Of a stretch of 64,000 nucleotides of DNA, positions 36,727 through 46,299 are shown one piece after another (position 1 is the stretch's first letter; each line of letters begins with the position of its first letter). The notes under the pieces were generated by a model. The model did no database searches. It was not told the DNA's origin and was given only the letters and a program-made list of their open reading frames with translations. A program made the position numbers and the translations under genes. Source of the stretch: Rhodobium orientis (GTDB lineage: Bacteria > Pseudomonadota > Alphaproteobacteria > Rhizobiales > Rhodobiaceae); NCBI RefSeq assembly GCF_003258835.1, contig NZ_NPEV01000021.1, forward strand, positions 1-64,000, in the 5' to 3' direction.

Positions 36727-37473
36727 CTACCAGGTCACGTCGGCCGGACGCTTGCGCGTCTCGATCGTTTCCTCGGCGACGATGCGGCCGTCTCCGAACC
36801 GCACCACGCGGTGGGCGATCTCGCGGATCGCCACGTTGTGGGTGATGACGAGCGTCGTCGTGCCGAGGTCCTCGTTGACCTTGACGAGGGCGTCGAGCAC
36901 CTGGATGCCGGTCCTGGAATCGAGGGCGCCGGTCGGCTCGTCGCAGAGCAGCACGTCCGGGTTCTTGGCAATCGCGCGGGCAATCGCCACCCGCTGCTGC
37001 TCGCCGCCGGAAAGCTGGGCCGGAAAATGGTCGAGCCGCTCGGCAAGCCCGACGAGCGCCAGGGCATCCTCCGGCGCCATCGGCGCGCGGGATATCTCGG
37101 TAACGAGCGCGACGTTCTCCAGCGCCGTCAGGCTCGGCACCAGATTGTAGAACTGGAAGACGAAGCCGACATGCTCGCGCCGGTAGCGGGTCAGCTCCCG
37201 GTCGCCGAGGGCGGTCAGTTCCGTGTCGCGGAAGAAGGCGGTGCCGGACGTCGCCGTATCGAGCCCGCCGACGATGTTGAGAAAGGTCGACTTGCCCGAG
37301 CCGGACGGGCCGAGCAGGACGACGAACTCGCCGGCGGCCGCGGTGAAGTCGACGCCGCGCAGCGCCTGAACCTCCACCGCGCCGGTCTTGTAGACCTTGA
37401 CGAGGCCGTCTGTGCGAAAGACAGGGCCGGCGGCCGCTTCGGCCGGGTGCCCGTTCCGTTCTGTCATTGTCAT
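36727..37473 (-). CDS. ABC transporter ATP-binding protein, MacB/LolD type
   Basis: The 248-residue ATPase has Walker [10 protein letters not shown] (55-63), Q-loop [17 protein letters not shown], signature [14 protein letters not shown], Walker [13 protein letters not shown] and H-loop VITHN. The [22 protein letters not shown] segment is typical of exporters paired with FtsX permeases. The ATG at 37473 is chosen from several; the longer frame adds about 95 residues of Pro/Arg-rich sequence without similarity. Confidence 0.87.
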   Translation of the reverse strand: MTMTERNGHPAEAAAGPVFRTDGLVKVYKTGAVEVQALRGVDFTAAAGEFVVLLGPSGSGKSTFLNIVGGLDTATSGTAFFRDTELTALGDRELTRYRREHVGFVFQFYNLVPSLTALENVALVTEISRAPMAPEDALALVGLAERLDHFPAQLSGGEQQRVAIARAIAKNPDVLLCDEPTGALDSRTGIQVLDALVKVNEDLGTTTLVITHNVAIREIAHRVVRFGDGRIVAEETIETRKRPADVTW

Positions 37474-37825
37474 CACGCCGGCCATCCTACGCGTCCCGGT
37501 CCCGCTTGGCACCCGCTGCGGGTGTCGCCGCCGAGATGGGGGAGAAGGCGCCAGGGGACAACCGGGGCGCGCCGCGGCGAAAGCCCGCGCCTGGAAGATG
37601 CCGCTCGCACCGGCGGCAAGGCGGGCCGGCAAGGGCCGCGATGGCGGCAATCCTGGCGACCGGAATTTAGAATGCGCCCAAGGAAGAGGCCTGAATGAAC
37701 GCAAGATTACCGTGCCATTACAAAAACTTAATGTGGGGCCAAATTGACAACTGCCAGGGCGGGAGCGCACGCTTCAAATGTCACGCTTTGCACGACGAAA
37801 AAGTATTCACAGGAAGGGAAACGTC
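37474..37825. other. Divergent intergenic region, no gene seen
   Basis: The 352-bp gap lies between the exporter operon and the Spy-like gene. The right part (37690-37820) is less GC-rich and includes TTGACA at 37744-37749, but no matching -10 box at normal distance was found. Confidence 0.5.
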
Positions 37826-38740
37826 ATGAGACGGAGAACCCAGCTTCTGACCGCCGGCCTCGTTGCCGCTGCGCTCGGAGCAAGCGCCGTCGGCGCCCAC
37901 GCCTTCGGCGGCCCCTATGGCCCGCGCGGCGGTCCGGGGGGCGGACGCGGCATGATGATGGGCGGCCCGATGATGGCCATGACCTGTCGCAGCACGGCCA
38001 GCCCGCGCATGGGCTTCATGCTCGATCGCGCCGAGGCGGCGATCGATCCGACCGAAGAGCAGAAGCCGCTGATCGCGGATCTGCGCTCGGCGATGGACAA
38101 GGCCCGTGCCAAGGTGCAGGAGGCCTGCAAGAGCTGGCCCGGCCCGAGCGCGACCCCGCCGGAGCGGCTCGCCCAGGTCGAAAAGCGCCTTGAGGCCCGG
38201 CTCGCCGCGATCAAGGAAATTCGCCCGGCACTCGAAAAGCTCTTTGCCAGCCTTTCGGACGACCAGAAACAGGCGCTCTACAACATGCGCCGCGGCTGGC
38301 GTGGCGGCCGCCGTGGCTGGCGCGGCCAACGCGGCATGCGCGGCTGGGGCGGTCCGGGCTATGGCGGCGGCCCCGGTTTCGGCCCGGGTCCCGGCTACGG
38401 CCCCGGTCCCGGTTATGGCCCCGGTCCTGGTTATGGGCGCGGTCCCGGTTGGGGAGGCCCCGGTTGGGGCGGACTCGGCCCCGGCGGCGGCTGGGATGGC
38501 CCCGGTTACGGCCCGGGTCCCGGCTATGGTCCGGGTCCCGGTTATGGTCCCGGCCCCGGATGGGGCGGTCCCGGCTGGGGTGGCCCGCCGCAGATGGGCC
38601 AGAACCCCTGGGACACCGACGACAGCGCCGATGATCCCGGTGACGACGACGGTAGCGGCATGATGGATGAGGCGCCTGAGGAAAACCCGTCGGACGACGG
38701 CGCGACCGAAAGCGGCGAACCCGACAGCACGAAGCTCTAG
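37826..38740 (+). CDS. Spy/CpxP-like periplasmic protein with Gly/Pro/Tyr repeats
   Basis: The 304-residue protein has a signal peptide (about 1-25, ending GAHAFGG), a His/Met-containing start of the mature part (GRGMMMGGPMMAMTC), then an alpha-helical region with two LTxxQ-like turns (IDPTEEQ and LSDDQKQAL) as in Spy/CpxP chaperones. From about residue 150 an Arg/Gly stretch leads to a long series of GYGPGP and GWGGPG units, and an acidic tail closes it. Spy proteins help protect envelope proteins. The role of the repeat tail is unknown. GGAAGGG precedes the start at 37826. Confidence 0.75.
   Translation: MRRRTQLLTAGLVAAALGASAVGAHAFGGPYGPRGGPGGGRGMMMGGPMMAMTCRSTASPRMGFMLDRAEAAIDPTEEQKPLIADLRSAMDKARAKVQEACKSWPGPSATPPERLAQVEKRLEARLAAIKEIRPALEKLFASLSDDQKQALYNMRRGWRGGRRGWRGQRGMRGWGGPGYGGGPGFGPGPGYGPGPGYGPGPGYGRGPGWGGPGWGGLGPGGGWDGPGYGPGPGYGPGPGYGPGPGWGGPGWGGPPQMGQNPWDTDDSADDPGDDDGSGMMDEAPEENPSDDGATESGEPDSTKL
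38355..38600 (+). repeat. Short tandem repeats coding GYGPGP/GWGGPG
   Basis: Irregular 18-bp-like units (for example ggcccgggtcccggctacgg) repeat over about 245 bp inside the Spy-like gene, including two blocks of GYGPGPGYGPGPGYG separated by GWGGLGPGGGWDG. All keep the frame. Confidence 0.75.
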
Positions 38741-38804
38741 AATCGTCTGCGCGCAAGCTGCGGCCGGACACGATTGCCGGTCGTAGCGCCAGGAAGGGAA
38801 CCGC

Positions 38805-38913
38805 GGGCTGCCATCGCCACCTGTCTGCAGCCCCCATGTTCCTGAAAAGGGGCCGTTCCCCGACAGGCCCCTTTAAAAGACGCGTCCCGCGCCAGTCGCG
38901 GGGCGCGTTTTTT
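38805..38913 (+). terminator. Three hairpins ending in an intrinsic terminator (3' UTR or small RNA)
   Basis: GGGCTG/CAGCCC (38805-38833), AAAGGGGCC/GGCCCCTTT (38846-38874) and a strong 12-bp stem ACGCGTCCCGCG/CGCGGGGCGCGT (38880-38908) followed by six T form a row. The last is a clear terminator for the Spy-like gene. The rest of the 405-bp gap up to 39145 holds a Fur-type box and no gene that I can support. Confidence 0.7.
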
Positions 38914-38954
38914 CTGCCGCACGGCCTGCCACGCTGGCTTCGGAACTTTTCGCG

Positions 38955-38979
38955 ATTGCAAATCAGTTGCAATTGCAAT
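38955..38979. promoter_or_regulatory. Fur/Mur-type iron box upstream of the iron-binding protein
   Basis: The sequence has ATTGCAAATCAGTTGCAATT followed by GCAAT, with repeated TGCAA/TTGCA half-sites, similar to alphaproteobacterial Fur/Mur boxes built on TGCAAAT-ATTTGCA. It lies 167 bp before the iron(III)-binding protein gene. Confidence 0.55.
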
Positions 38980-39145
38980 ATCCAGAGGCCGAACGGGGTG
39001 GCACCGAAACGCCCTTTATGGCAGACGGAAAAGATCTGCCGGATGAAGCGACCGCCGAGGGGATGTCGGTCGCAGCGCGGCACGAGGCGGCAAGGACCGC
39101 GGCCTGCCGCGCACTGTCCGGGCACGACTTCAGGGAGAACGACGT

Positions 39146-40198
39146 ATGTTGAAACGAATTTGCCGGACCGGCGCGCTTTGCGGCATCCTCGCCGCGACCC
39201 TCGCCCTCGGCGTCGCCGCGCCGGCCGCCGCCGACGGCTCCGTCAACGTCTATTCCTACCGCCAGCCCTATCTGATCAAGCCGCTGCTCGATGCCTTCAC
39301 GAACGAGACCGGCATCCAGGTCAACGTCATCTTCGCCAAGAAGGGGCTTGAGGAGCGGATCCGCATCGAGGGCCGCAACTCGCCGGCCGACCTGTTGCTC
39401 TCCACCGATATCGGCCGGCTCGATGCCACCAAGCAGATGGGCATCACCCAGAGCGTCGAAAGCGACGTGCTGCACGACAGCATCCCGGCCAAATACCGCG
39501 ATCCGGAGGGCCACTGGTTCGGCCTGACGACCCGCGCCCGCGTCGTCTATGCCTCGCGCGAGCGTGTGCCGCAGGATGCTATCACTTATGAGGAACTGGC
39601 CGATCCGAAATGGAAGGGCCGCATCTGCACCCGCTCCGGCCAGCACGACTACACCATCGGCCTCGTCGCCTCGCTGATCGCCCATAATGGCGAGGAGGCG
39701 ACGCGGGACTGGCTGAAGAAGGTGAAGAACAATCTGGCGGTCAAGCCGGCCGGCAACGACCGCGCACAGGTCAAGAACATCTTCGGCGGCCTGTGCGACA
39801 TCTCGCTCGGCAACACCTATTACATGGGCCAGATGATGACCAACGAGAAGGAGCCGGAGCAGAAGGACTGGGCCGCCTCCGTGCACATCCTCTTCCCCAA
39901 CACCGAAGGCCGCGGCACCCACGTCAACATGTCCGGCATGGTCATGGCCAAGAATGCGCCGAACCGGGAGAACGCCGTCAGGCTGATGGAATTCCTCGCC
40001 TCCGACGAGGCTCAGCACATCTATGCCGGCGTCAACTACGAATACCCGGTCAATCCGGAGGTCGAGCCCTCCGACCTCGTCAAATCCTGGGGCGACTTCA
40101 AGGCCGACGACCTGCCGCTGATCGAGGTCGCGAAATACCGCAAGCGCGCCTCCGAACTGGTCGACGAGGTCGCCTTCGACGACGGCCCGGGCTCCTGA
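39146..40198 (+). CDS. Iron(III) ABC transporter substrate-binding protein, FutA/FbpA type
   Basis: The 350-residue periplasmic protein has a signal peptide (about 1-29, ending APAAADG), VNVYSYRQPYLIKPLLDAFTNETGIQVNV, and the adjacent tyrosines in LGNTYYMGQM that bind Fe3+ in FutA/FbpA proteins. HVNMSGMVMAKNAPNRENA is another family segment. No permease or ATPase gene follows; a terminator stands 30 bp after the stop, so it must work with a transporter encoded elsewhere. The Fur-type box upstream suggests control by iron. Confidence 0.9.
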   Translation: MLKRICRTGALCGILAATLALGVAAPAAADGSVNVYSYRQPYLIKPLLDAFTNETGIQVNVIFAKKGLEERIRIEGRNSPADLLLSTDIGRLDATKQMGITQSVESDVLHDSIPAKYRDPEGHWFGLTTRARVVYASRERVPQDAITYEELADPKWKGRICTRSGQHDYTIGLVASLIAHNGEEATRDWLKKVKNNLAVKPAGNDRAQVKNIFGGLCDISLGNTYYMGQMMTNEKEPEQKDWAASVHILFPNTEGRGTHVNMSGMVMAKNAPNRENAVRLMEFLASDEAQHIYAGVNYEYPVNPEVEPSDLVKSWGDFKADDLPLIEVAKYRKRASELVDEVAFDDGPGS

Positions 40199-40227
40199 GC
40201 CAAAAGACCGATCTGCCAAATGAACGG

Positions 40228-40260
40228 AAAGGCCGGCGCGACATCGCCGGCCTTTTTGTT
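40228..40260 (+). terminator. Intrinsic terminator after the iron-binding protein gene
   Basis: AAAGGCCGGCG (40228-40238) pairs with CGCCGGCCTTT (40245-40255), followed by a T run. Confidence 0.85.
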
Positions 40261-40429
40261 TGGTCCCGGTCCAGCGTCGTCAGATCGACGAGGAGGCCGG
40301 CGAATTGCGTCGGCCCGCCGGTCCGCCCGACCCGTCCTTCTTACGGTTCGCCGATCTGGAATATGAAAACCGCGTCGTGTTGAGCGCGCGTCGCCACACG
40401 GCCCGGTTTTGCGACGCTGGCGCGCACGC

Positions 40430-40443
40430 TTGACTTTCGTCAA
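40430..40443. promoter_or_regulatory. FixK/FNR/NnrR-type box upstream of napF
   Basis: TTGAC-TTTC-GTCAA is a perfect dyad that fits TTGAY-N4-RTCAA. It is centred about 58 bp before the napF start, in a 296-bp gap (40199-40494) that has no other gene. It suggests induction of nap by low oxygen or nitrogen oxides. Confidence 0.65.
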
Positions 40444-40494
40444 GGAGAATAAGACCCCGCGGGAGAAGCATCGCGCCATCAACTTGGTGCCGTG

Positions 40495-40998
40495 ATGCCC
40501 AGGACATTCTCACGACGCGAGCTTTTTAACCGGATCGGCGGCACCGACGCCGTCCTGCGTCCGCCCTTCGCGCTGCAGGAAGACGCCTTCGTCGAATGCT
40601 GTACCGGCTGCGGGCGCTGCATCAGGGCCTGCCCGCAAGGCATCCTCGGCGCCGGCCGCGGCAACTATCCCGTTCTCGACTTTGCCCGCGGCGCCTGCAC
40701 CTTCTGCGGCGCCTGCGCCGAGGCCTGCACTGAGGGCGCGCTCGGCGACCCCGCGGGCGCGCCGTGGCGCCTTCGCGCCAGCGTCGGCGATGCCTGCCTG
40801 GAGCGTTCCGGCATCGCCTGCCGCGCCTGCGAAGCCTGGTGCGAGCCGCGCGCCATCCGCTTCCGCCCGGCGCTGGGCGGGCGTTCCGAAATCCTCATCG
40901 ATCCCGAACTTTGCACCGGCTGCGGCGCCTGCATCGCCCCCTGTCCGAAGGGGGCGATCGACGTCGCCGCGCCCGCCAACGAGGAAGCAGCAGCATGA
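40495..40998 (+). CDS. napF: Ferredoxin-type protein NapF
   Basis: The 167-residue protein has three [4Fe-4S] motifs: CCTGCGRCIRACPQG, CTFCGACAEACTEG and CTGCGACIAPCPKG, and a fourth Cys-rich piece CRACEAWCE. NapF is a cytoplasmic factor that helps mature NapA. A GTG at 40492 directly before the ATG is an alternative start. The stop overlaps the napD start (ATGA). Confidence 0.92.
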   Translation: MPRTFSRRELFNRIGGTDAVLRPPFALQEDAFVECCTGCGRCIRACPQGILGAGRGNYPVLDFARGACTFCGACAEACTEGALGDPAGAPWRLRASVGDACLERSGIACRACEAWCEPRAIRFRPALGGRSEILIDPELCTGCGACIAPCPKGAIDVAAPANEEAAA

Positions 40999-41222
40999 CC
41001 ATCTGCAGCCTGGTCGTCTACGCCAAACCGGAAAACACCGACGCCGTGGCGCTCAAGCTTGCCGGCCTTGCCGGCATCGAAATCCATGCCACCGATCCCG
41101 GCGGCAAGCTGGTGGTCACGGTCGACCATGCCGACCGCCGGCAATGCAGCGAAACGATCATGGGGCTGAGCGCCGTGCCCGGCGTGATCAATACGGCCCT
41201 GGTCTACGAGTACCACGAATAA
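40995..41222 (+). CDS. napD: NapD, chaperone for NapA export
   Basis: The 75-residue protein matches NapD in length and pattern (ICSLVVYAKPENTDAVALKLAGLAGIEIHATDPGGKLVVTVD, then PGVINTALVYEYHE). It binds the Tat signal of NapA and holds back export until cofactors are in place. It overlaps napF by four bases and ends 32 bp before napA. Confidence 0.93.
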   Translation: MTICSLVVYAKPENTDAVALKLAGLAGIEIHATDPGGKLVVTVDHADRRQCSETIMGLSAVPGVINTALVYEYHE

Positions 41223-41254
41223 GCACGACGGATTCAGTCAAGGAGGAATGACCG

Positions 41255-43774
41255 ATGTCGCTCTCTCGCCGTGACTTCATCAAGGCAAACGCCGTGGCCG
41301 CCGCCGCGGCGACGGCGGGTGTCGCCGTGCCGGCCGCGCCAGTCCTGGCCGCCGAGGACGATACCGGCATCCGCTGGGACAAGACCGCCTGCCGCTTCTG
41401 CGGCACCGGCTGCTCGGTCCTGGTCGGCGTCAAGGACGGTCGCGTGGTCGCGACCCAGGGCGATCCCGACGCTCCGGTGAACCGCGGCCTCAACTGCATC
41501 AAGGGCTACTTCCTGACCAAGATCATGTACGGCCAGGACCGCCTGACGAAGCCGTTGCTGCGCAAGAAGAACGGCGCCTTCGCCAAGGACGGCGACTTTG
41601 AGGAGGTAAGCTGGGACGAGGCCTTCACCGTCATGGCCGACAAGTGGAAGGCGGCCCTGAAGGCCAAGGGGCCGACCTCCGTCGGCATGTTCGGCTCCGG
41701 CCAGTGGACCCTGTGGGAGGGCTATGCCGCCTCCAAGCTGATCAAGGGCGGCTTCCGGTCCAACAACCTCGACCCCAACGCCCGCCATTGCATGGCCTCG
41801 GCCGTCGGCGCCTTCATGCGCGCCTTCGGCATCGACGAGCCGATGGGCTGCTACGACGACCTGGAGCACGCCGACGCTTTCGTGTTGTGGGGCGCCAACA
41901 TGGCCGAGATGCACCCGATCCTGTGGTCGCGCCTCACCAACACCCGGCTGACCAAGCCGGGCTGCGAGGTCCATGTGCTCTCGACCTTCGAGAACCGCTG
42001 CTTCGAGCTCGCCGACAACGGCATCGTCTTCGTGCCGCAAACGGATCTCGCCATCACCAACTACATCGCCAACTACATCATCCAGAACGAGGCCTACAAC
42101 AAGGACTTCGTGGAAAACCACGTCAACTTCAACAAGACCGCAACCGACATCGGCTACGGTCTCAGGCCCGAGCATCCGCTGGAGCAGAAGGCGGCCAATC
42201 CCGGCAAGGGCAAATTCGAGAAGGTCGGTTTCGAGGAATTCGCCAGGCTGGTCGAGCCCTATACGCTCGACTACACCGCCGAACTCTCCGGCGTGCCCAA
42301 GGACCAACTCGAAAAGCTCGCCAGGGCCTATGCCGATCCGAAAAAGAAGGTCTCGTCCTACTGGACGATGGGCTTCAACCAGCACTCCCGCGGCGTCTGG
42401 GTCAACGGCAACGTCTACAACATCCACCTGTTGATGGGCAAAATCTCCGAGCCCGGCAACGGTCCGTTCTCGCTCACCGGCCAGCCCTCGGCCTGCGGCA
42501 CCGCCCGCGAGGTCGGCACCTTCGCCCACCGCCTGCCGGCCGACCTGGTCGTCGGCAAGGACGCCCATCGGGCCTTTGCCGAAAAGACCTGGAAGCTGCC
42601 CGAAGGCACGATCAATCCGGAGGTCGGCTTCCACGCCGTGCTGATGCACCGCAAGATGAAGGACGGCGAGCTGAACTGCTACTGGCAGCAATGCAACAAC
42701 AACATGCAGGCCGCCGCCAACATGAACGACGAAAGCTATCCGGGATGGCGCAACCCGGACAACTTCGTCACCGTCTCCGACCCTTATCCGACGGTCTCGG
42801 CGATGGCCGCCGACCTGATCCTGCCGACCGCCATGTGGGCCGAGAAGGAAGGCGCCTACGGCAATGCCGAGCGGCGCACCCAGTTCTGGCGCCAGCAGGT
42901 CAAGGCACCGGGCGAGTCCCGCTCCGATGCCTGGCAGACCATGGAGTTCGCCAAATACTTCACGGTCGAGGAGGTCTGGCCGGAAGAGCTGATCGCCAAG
43001 ATGCCGGAATACCGCGGCAAGACGCTCTATGACGTGCTGTTCGCCAACGGCCAGGTCGACAAGTTCCCCTATGAGGGCAAGATCGTCGACGACCGCGGCA
43101 ACGAATACGCCAACGACGAGTCGGAGTACTTCGGCTACTACGTCCAGAAGGGCCTGTTCGAGGAATACCGGCTGTTCAACTCCGCCGCCGATATCCCGAA
43201 GAAAGGCCACGAGATGGCGGAGTTCGACGCCTACCACAAGAACCGCGGCCTGCGCTGGCCGGTCATCAACGGCAAGGAAACGCTGTGGCGGTTCCGCGGC
43301 GGCTACGACCCGCATGTCGAGGGCGACGAGACGGTCGTCAGGTTCTACGGCAATGCGGACGGGCGCGCCAACGTCATCTTCGCACCCTACGAGCCGCCGG
43401 CGGAAAGCCCCGACGACGAGTTCGACCTGTGGCTGTGCACCGGCCGGGTGCTGGAGCACTGGCACTCCGGTTCCATGACCCGGCGCGTGCCCGAGCTCTA
43501 CCGGGCGGTGCCGGACGCGGTCGTCTACATGAACCCGAAGGACGCCCGCAAACGGCGCCTGCGCGACGGCTCCAAGGTCACGGTCTCGACGCGCCGCGGC
43601 GAACTGGTGACCCGGGTCGAGACCCGCGGCCGCAACCGGCCGCCGGAGGGCCTGGTGTTCGTGCCGTGGTTCGACGCCAGCCGGCTGGTCAACAAGCTGA
43701 CATTGGACGCCACCGATCCGCTCTCCAAGGAGACGGATTACAAGAAGTGTGCCTGCAAGGTCGAAAAGGCCTGA
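41255..43774 (+). CDS. napA: Periplasmic nitrate reductase, large molybdenum subunit
   Basis: The 839-residue enzyme reduces nitrate to nitrite. A Tat signal ([20 protein letters not shown]) leads to the [4Fe-4S] site Cys46, Cys49, Cys53 and Cys81 (CRFCGTGC...NCIKGYF). The Mo ligand is Cys179 in ARHCMASAV. The bis-MGD-binding C-terminal domain has [19 protein letters not shown]. The length fits the family. Confidence 0.97.
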   Translation: MSLSRRDFIKANAVAAAAATAGVAVPAAPVLAAEDDTGIRWDKTACRFCGTGCSVLVGVKDGRVVATQGDPDAPVNRGLNCIKGYFLTKIMYGQDRLTKPLLRKKNGAFAKDGDFEEVSWDEAFTVMADKWKAALKAKGPTSVGMFGSGQWTLWEGYAASKLIKGGFRSNNLDPNARHCMASAVGAFMRAFGIDEPMGCYDDLEHADAFVLWGANMAEMHPILWSRLTNTRLTKPGCEVHVLSTFENRCFELADNGIVFVPQTDLAITNYIANYIIQNEAYNKDFVENHVNFNKTATDIGYGLRPEHPLEQKAANPGKGKFEKVGFEEFARLVEPYTLDYTAELSGVPKDQLEKLARAYADPKKKVSSYWTMGFNQHSRGVWVNGNVYNIHLLMGKISEPGNGPFSLTGQPSACGTAREVGTFAHRLPADLVVGKDAHRAFAEKTWKLPEGTINPEVGFHAVLMHRKMKDGELNCYWQQCNNNMQAAANMNDESYPGWRNPDNFVTVSDPYPTVSAMAADLILPTAMWAEKEGAYGNAERRTQFWRQQVKAPGESRSDAWQTMEFAKYFTVEEVWPEELIAKMPEYRGKTLYDVLFANGQVDKFPYEGKIVDDRGNEYANDESEYFGYYVQKGLFEEYRLFNSAADIPKKGHEMAEFDAYHKNRGLRWPVINGKETLWRFRGGYDPHVEGDETVVRFYGNADGRANVIFAPYEPPAESPDDEFDLWLCTGRVLEHWHSGSMTRRVPELYRAVPDAVVYMNPKDARKRRLRDGSKVTVSTRRGELVTRVETRGRNRPPEGLVFVPWFDASRLVNKLTLDATDPLSKETDYKKCACKVEKA

Positions 43775-43866
43775 CACGCCGGGAGCGGCCGCCCGCGTCT
43801 CCCGCTGTCTTCGCGCGGGCGGCCCTTTCGACAGCGAAGAACCAGAACGCGTAACGGGCGAGCACC

Positions 43867-44763
43867 ATGTCCACGGACAAGGAAACCTCAGGGACGTCGG
43901 CAAACTGGCTGAAGAGCCGCCGCAAGTTCCTCGCCGATATGGCCAGGACCGCCTGCGGGGTCGGCCTGTTCGGCCTTGCCGTCGGGCTCTACGCGGAAAA
44001 ATCCAGGGCGCTGCCGCCGACGGCGCTGCGCCCGCCGGGCGCCCTGCCGGAAAACGATTTCCTTGCCGCCTGCGTGCGTTGCGGCATCTGCGTGCGCGAC
44101 TGTCCCTACGACATCCTGAAGCTTGCCACCCTCGGCGAGGAGGTGGCGACCGGCACGCCCTATTTCACCGCCCGCACCGGCCCCTGCGAGATGTGCGAGG
44201 ACATCCCCTGCATCGTCAACTGTCCGACCGGCGCCCTCGACACCGGGCTGAAGGACATCGCGAAGGCGCGCATGGGCCTTGCCGTCGTCGTCGACCACGA
44301 GTCCTGCATCGCTTTCCAGGGCCTTCGCTGTGAGATCTGCTTCAACACCTGTCCGGTCCGCGGCAAGGCGATCAAGCTGGAGTACCGGGCCAACAAGCGC
44401 TCCGGCAAGCACGCCCTGTTCGTGCCCGTGGTCTATTCCGGGGACTGCACCGGCTGCGGCCTGTGCGAAAAGGCCTGCATCCTTGAGGCGGCGGCGATCA
44501 AGGTCTTGCCGATCGCCCTCGCCAGGGGCGCCCTCGGCCACCACTACCGCCTCGGCTGGGAGCAGCAGGGGGAGGCCGGCCGGCCCCTCGTCACGCCGGA
44601 TCAGGAGCACCGCTACAACCTGCCGGACGGCGTCCACTACGAGCATTCCGGCCGCGGCCTCGTCGTCGACGAGCCGGCCGCGCCGGCGCCCGGCGCCGGC
44701 GACACGCCGTTCTCGTCCAATCCGCTCGACACCCTGAACCGCGGCATAGGGGGAGCGAAGTGA
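43867..44763 (+). CDS. napG: Ferredoxin-type protein NapG
   Basis: The 298-residue protein has a Tat-like start ([26 protein letters not shown]) and four [4Fe-4S] motifs: [43 protein letters not shown] and [14 protein letters not shown]. With NapH it forms a quinol-oxidising module that feeds electrons to NapC or NapB. Its end overlaps the napH start. Confidence 0.92.
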   Translation: MSTDKETSGTSANWLKSRRKFLADMARTACGVGLFGLAVGLYAEKSRALPPTALRPPGALPENDFLAACVRCGICVRDCPYDILKLATLGEEVATGTPYFTARTGPCEMCEDIPCIVNCPTGALDTGLKDIAKARMGLAVVVDHESCIAFQGLRCEICFNTCPVRGKAIKLEYRANKRSGKHALFVPVVYSGDCTGCGLCEKACILEAAAIKVLPIALARGALGHHYRLGWEQQGEAGRPLVTPDQEHRYNLPDGVHYEHSGRGLVVDEPAAPAPGAGDTPFSSNPLDTLNRGIGGAK

Positions 44764-45713
44764 TGGTTACCCCGCTGAAGGACCTCGGCAAGGACGCCAT
44801 CGCCGTCAAGGGCTGGTTCGGCGCTCACAAATGGCTGCTGCTGCGGCGCGCCACGCAGGTCGGCATCCTGGTTCTCTTCCTTATCGGCCCCTGGGCCGGC
44901 CTCTGGCTGTTGAAGGGCAACCTCGCCGCAAGCACGGTGCTGGACACCGTGCCGCTGACCGATCCGCTGCTGGTGCTGCAGATGCTCGCCGCCGGTTTCG
45001 TCGGCCTCGCCTCGACCGCGCTCCTCGGCGCCGCCATCGTCGCCGTCTTCTACGTGCTGGTCGGCGGCCGCGCCTATTGCTCCTGGGTCTGCCCGGTCAA
45101 CATCGTCACCGACGGCGCCCACTGGCTGCGCCGCCGCCTCGACATCCGCCAGAGCGCCCGCCTGAAGCCCTCCGCGCGCTGGTGGATGCTCGGCCTCACC
45201 CTCGTCGTCTCCGCGGCGACCGGAACGCTCGCCTTCGAACTCGTCAATCCGGTGTCGATGCTCCACCGCGGCCTGATCTTCGGCATCGGCATCGGCTGGG
45301 CCGTGATCGCGGCCATCTTCCTCTTCGACCTGTTCGTCGCCCGCCACGGCTGGTGCGGCCATCTTTGCCCGATGGGCGCCTTCTATGGGCTTCTGGGAAG
45401 CGCCAGCCTCGTTCGCGTGCGCGCCGACGGGCGCGACAACTGCGACGACTGCATGGAGTGCTACGAGGTCTGCCCCGAACCGCAGGTGATCCCGCCCGCG
45501 GTCAAGAGCGCGGCGGCCGGCGGCAGCCCGGTGATCCTGTCCGGTGCCTGCACCAATTGCGGCCGCTGCATCGATATCTGCCCCAACGATGTCTACGCCT
45601 TCGGCCTGCGGGGCCGGGCCCTCGTCACCCCGCGGCCGCTGCCGGCGGACCATCCCCGCAACAGCGCCCCGGGCTTCGCTTCGAACGTTCAGGACGACCG
45701 AAAGATCGCATGA
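44763..45713 (+). CDS. napH: NapH, membrane ferredoxin-type quinol dehydrogenase component
   Basis: The 316-residue membrane protein has four helices, two cytoplasmic Cys motifs of the NapH type (CSWVCPVNIV and CGHLCPMGAF), and two C-terminal [4Fe-4S] sites (CDDCMECYEVCPEP and CTNCGRCIDICPND). It works with NapG. GTG 44760 is an alternative start. Confidence 0.92.
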   Translation: MVTPLKDLGKDAIAVKGWFGAHKWLLLRRATQVGILVLFLIGPWAGLWLLKGNLAASTVLDTVPLTDPLLVLQMLAAGFVGLASTALLGAAIVAVFYVLVGGRAYCSWVCPVNIVTDGAHWLRRRLDIRQSARLKPSARWWMLGLTLVVSAATGTLAFELVNPVSMLHRGLIFGIGIGWAVIAAIFLFDLFVARHGWCGHLCPMGAFYGLLGSASLVRVRADGRDNCDDCMECYEVCPEPQVIPPAVKSAAAGGSPVILSGACTNCGRCIDICPNDVYAFGLRGRALVTPRPLPADHPRNSAPGFASNVQDDRKIA

Positions 45714-45735
45714 GATCGAACGCATGGAGGATGCG

Positions 45736-46170
45736 ATGAAACTCTTGTCAAAAACCACCCTGGCGGCACTGGCCCTGGGCATCGTGGCCGCGGCTCCCGC
45801 CGCGCGCGCCACCGACGTCGTGTCGCTGCGCGGCGACAAGGCCCTGACCGCCGAATCGGACGCGTTCGACCGCAAGCGGGCAATGACGGCGAGCGGCGGT
45901 TTCGACCGGGCGTGGGACCTGCAGCCGCCGACCATCCCTCACAACATCGACAACGACCGCATCACGATCCGCGAAAACACCTGCCTCAACTGCCACGGCC
46001 CGGAAACCTTCAAGAAGGAGAAGGCGCCGCGGATCGGCGACAGCCACTTCGTCGACGCCGACGGCAAGGTGCTGGAGACCATGAACCAGCGGCGCCATTT
46101 CTGCAGCCAGTGCCACGTGCCCCAGGCCGACGTGAAGCCGCTGGTGGAGAACACCTTCGGCGGCAATTGA
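45736..46170 (+). CDS. napB: Periplasmic nitrate reductase diheme cytochrome c subunit
   Basis: The 144-residue protein has a signal peptide (MKLLSKTTLAALALGIVAAAP) and two heme-binding motifs, CLNCH and CSQCH, with the conserved PPTIPHNIDNDRITIRENTCL around the first. It passes electrons to NapA. The start at 45736 follows a GGAGG at the right distance. Confidence 0.94.
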   Translation: MKLLSKTTLAALALGIVAAAPAARATDVVSLRGDKALTAESDAFDRKRAMTASGGFDRAWDLQPPTIPHNIDNDRITIRENTCLNCHGPETFKKEKAPRIGDSHFVDADGKVLETMNQRRHFCSQCHVPQADVKPLVENTFGGN

Positions 46171-46299
46171 GCCGAACGGCGGCGATCGGCGTCGCCTCGG
46201 TCTGCCGGGCCGCTACGGGCGGAAGCACGGCCAAAGACACATGCGCCGGCCCGGCGCAGCAGCCGCGGGCCCCGGCGCGAGAAAAAGGGAAGTCGGAAA

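Noticed and set aside
39019-39152. Small open frame upstream of the iron-binding protein gene
   Set aside because: It has no ribosome-binding site, overlaps the start of the real gene, and resembles no known protein.
41234-43903. Open frame of nearly 890 codons opposite napA
   Set aside because: NapA is certain from its cofactor motifs, and the opposite frame shows no recognisable protein.
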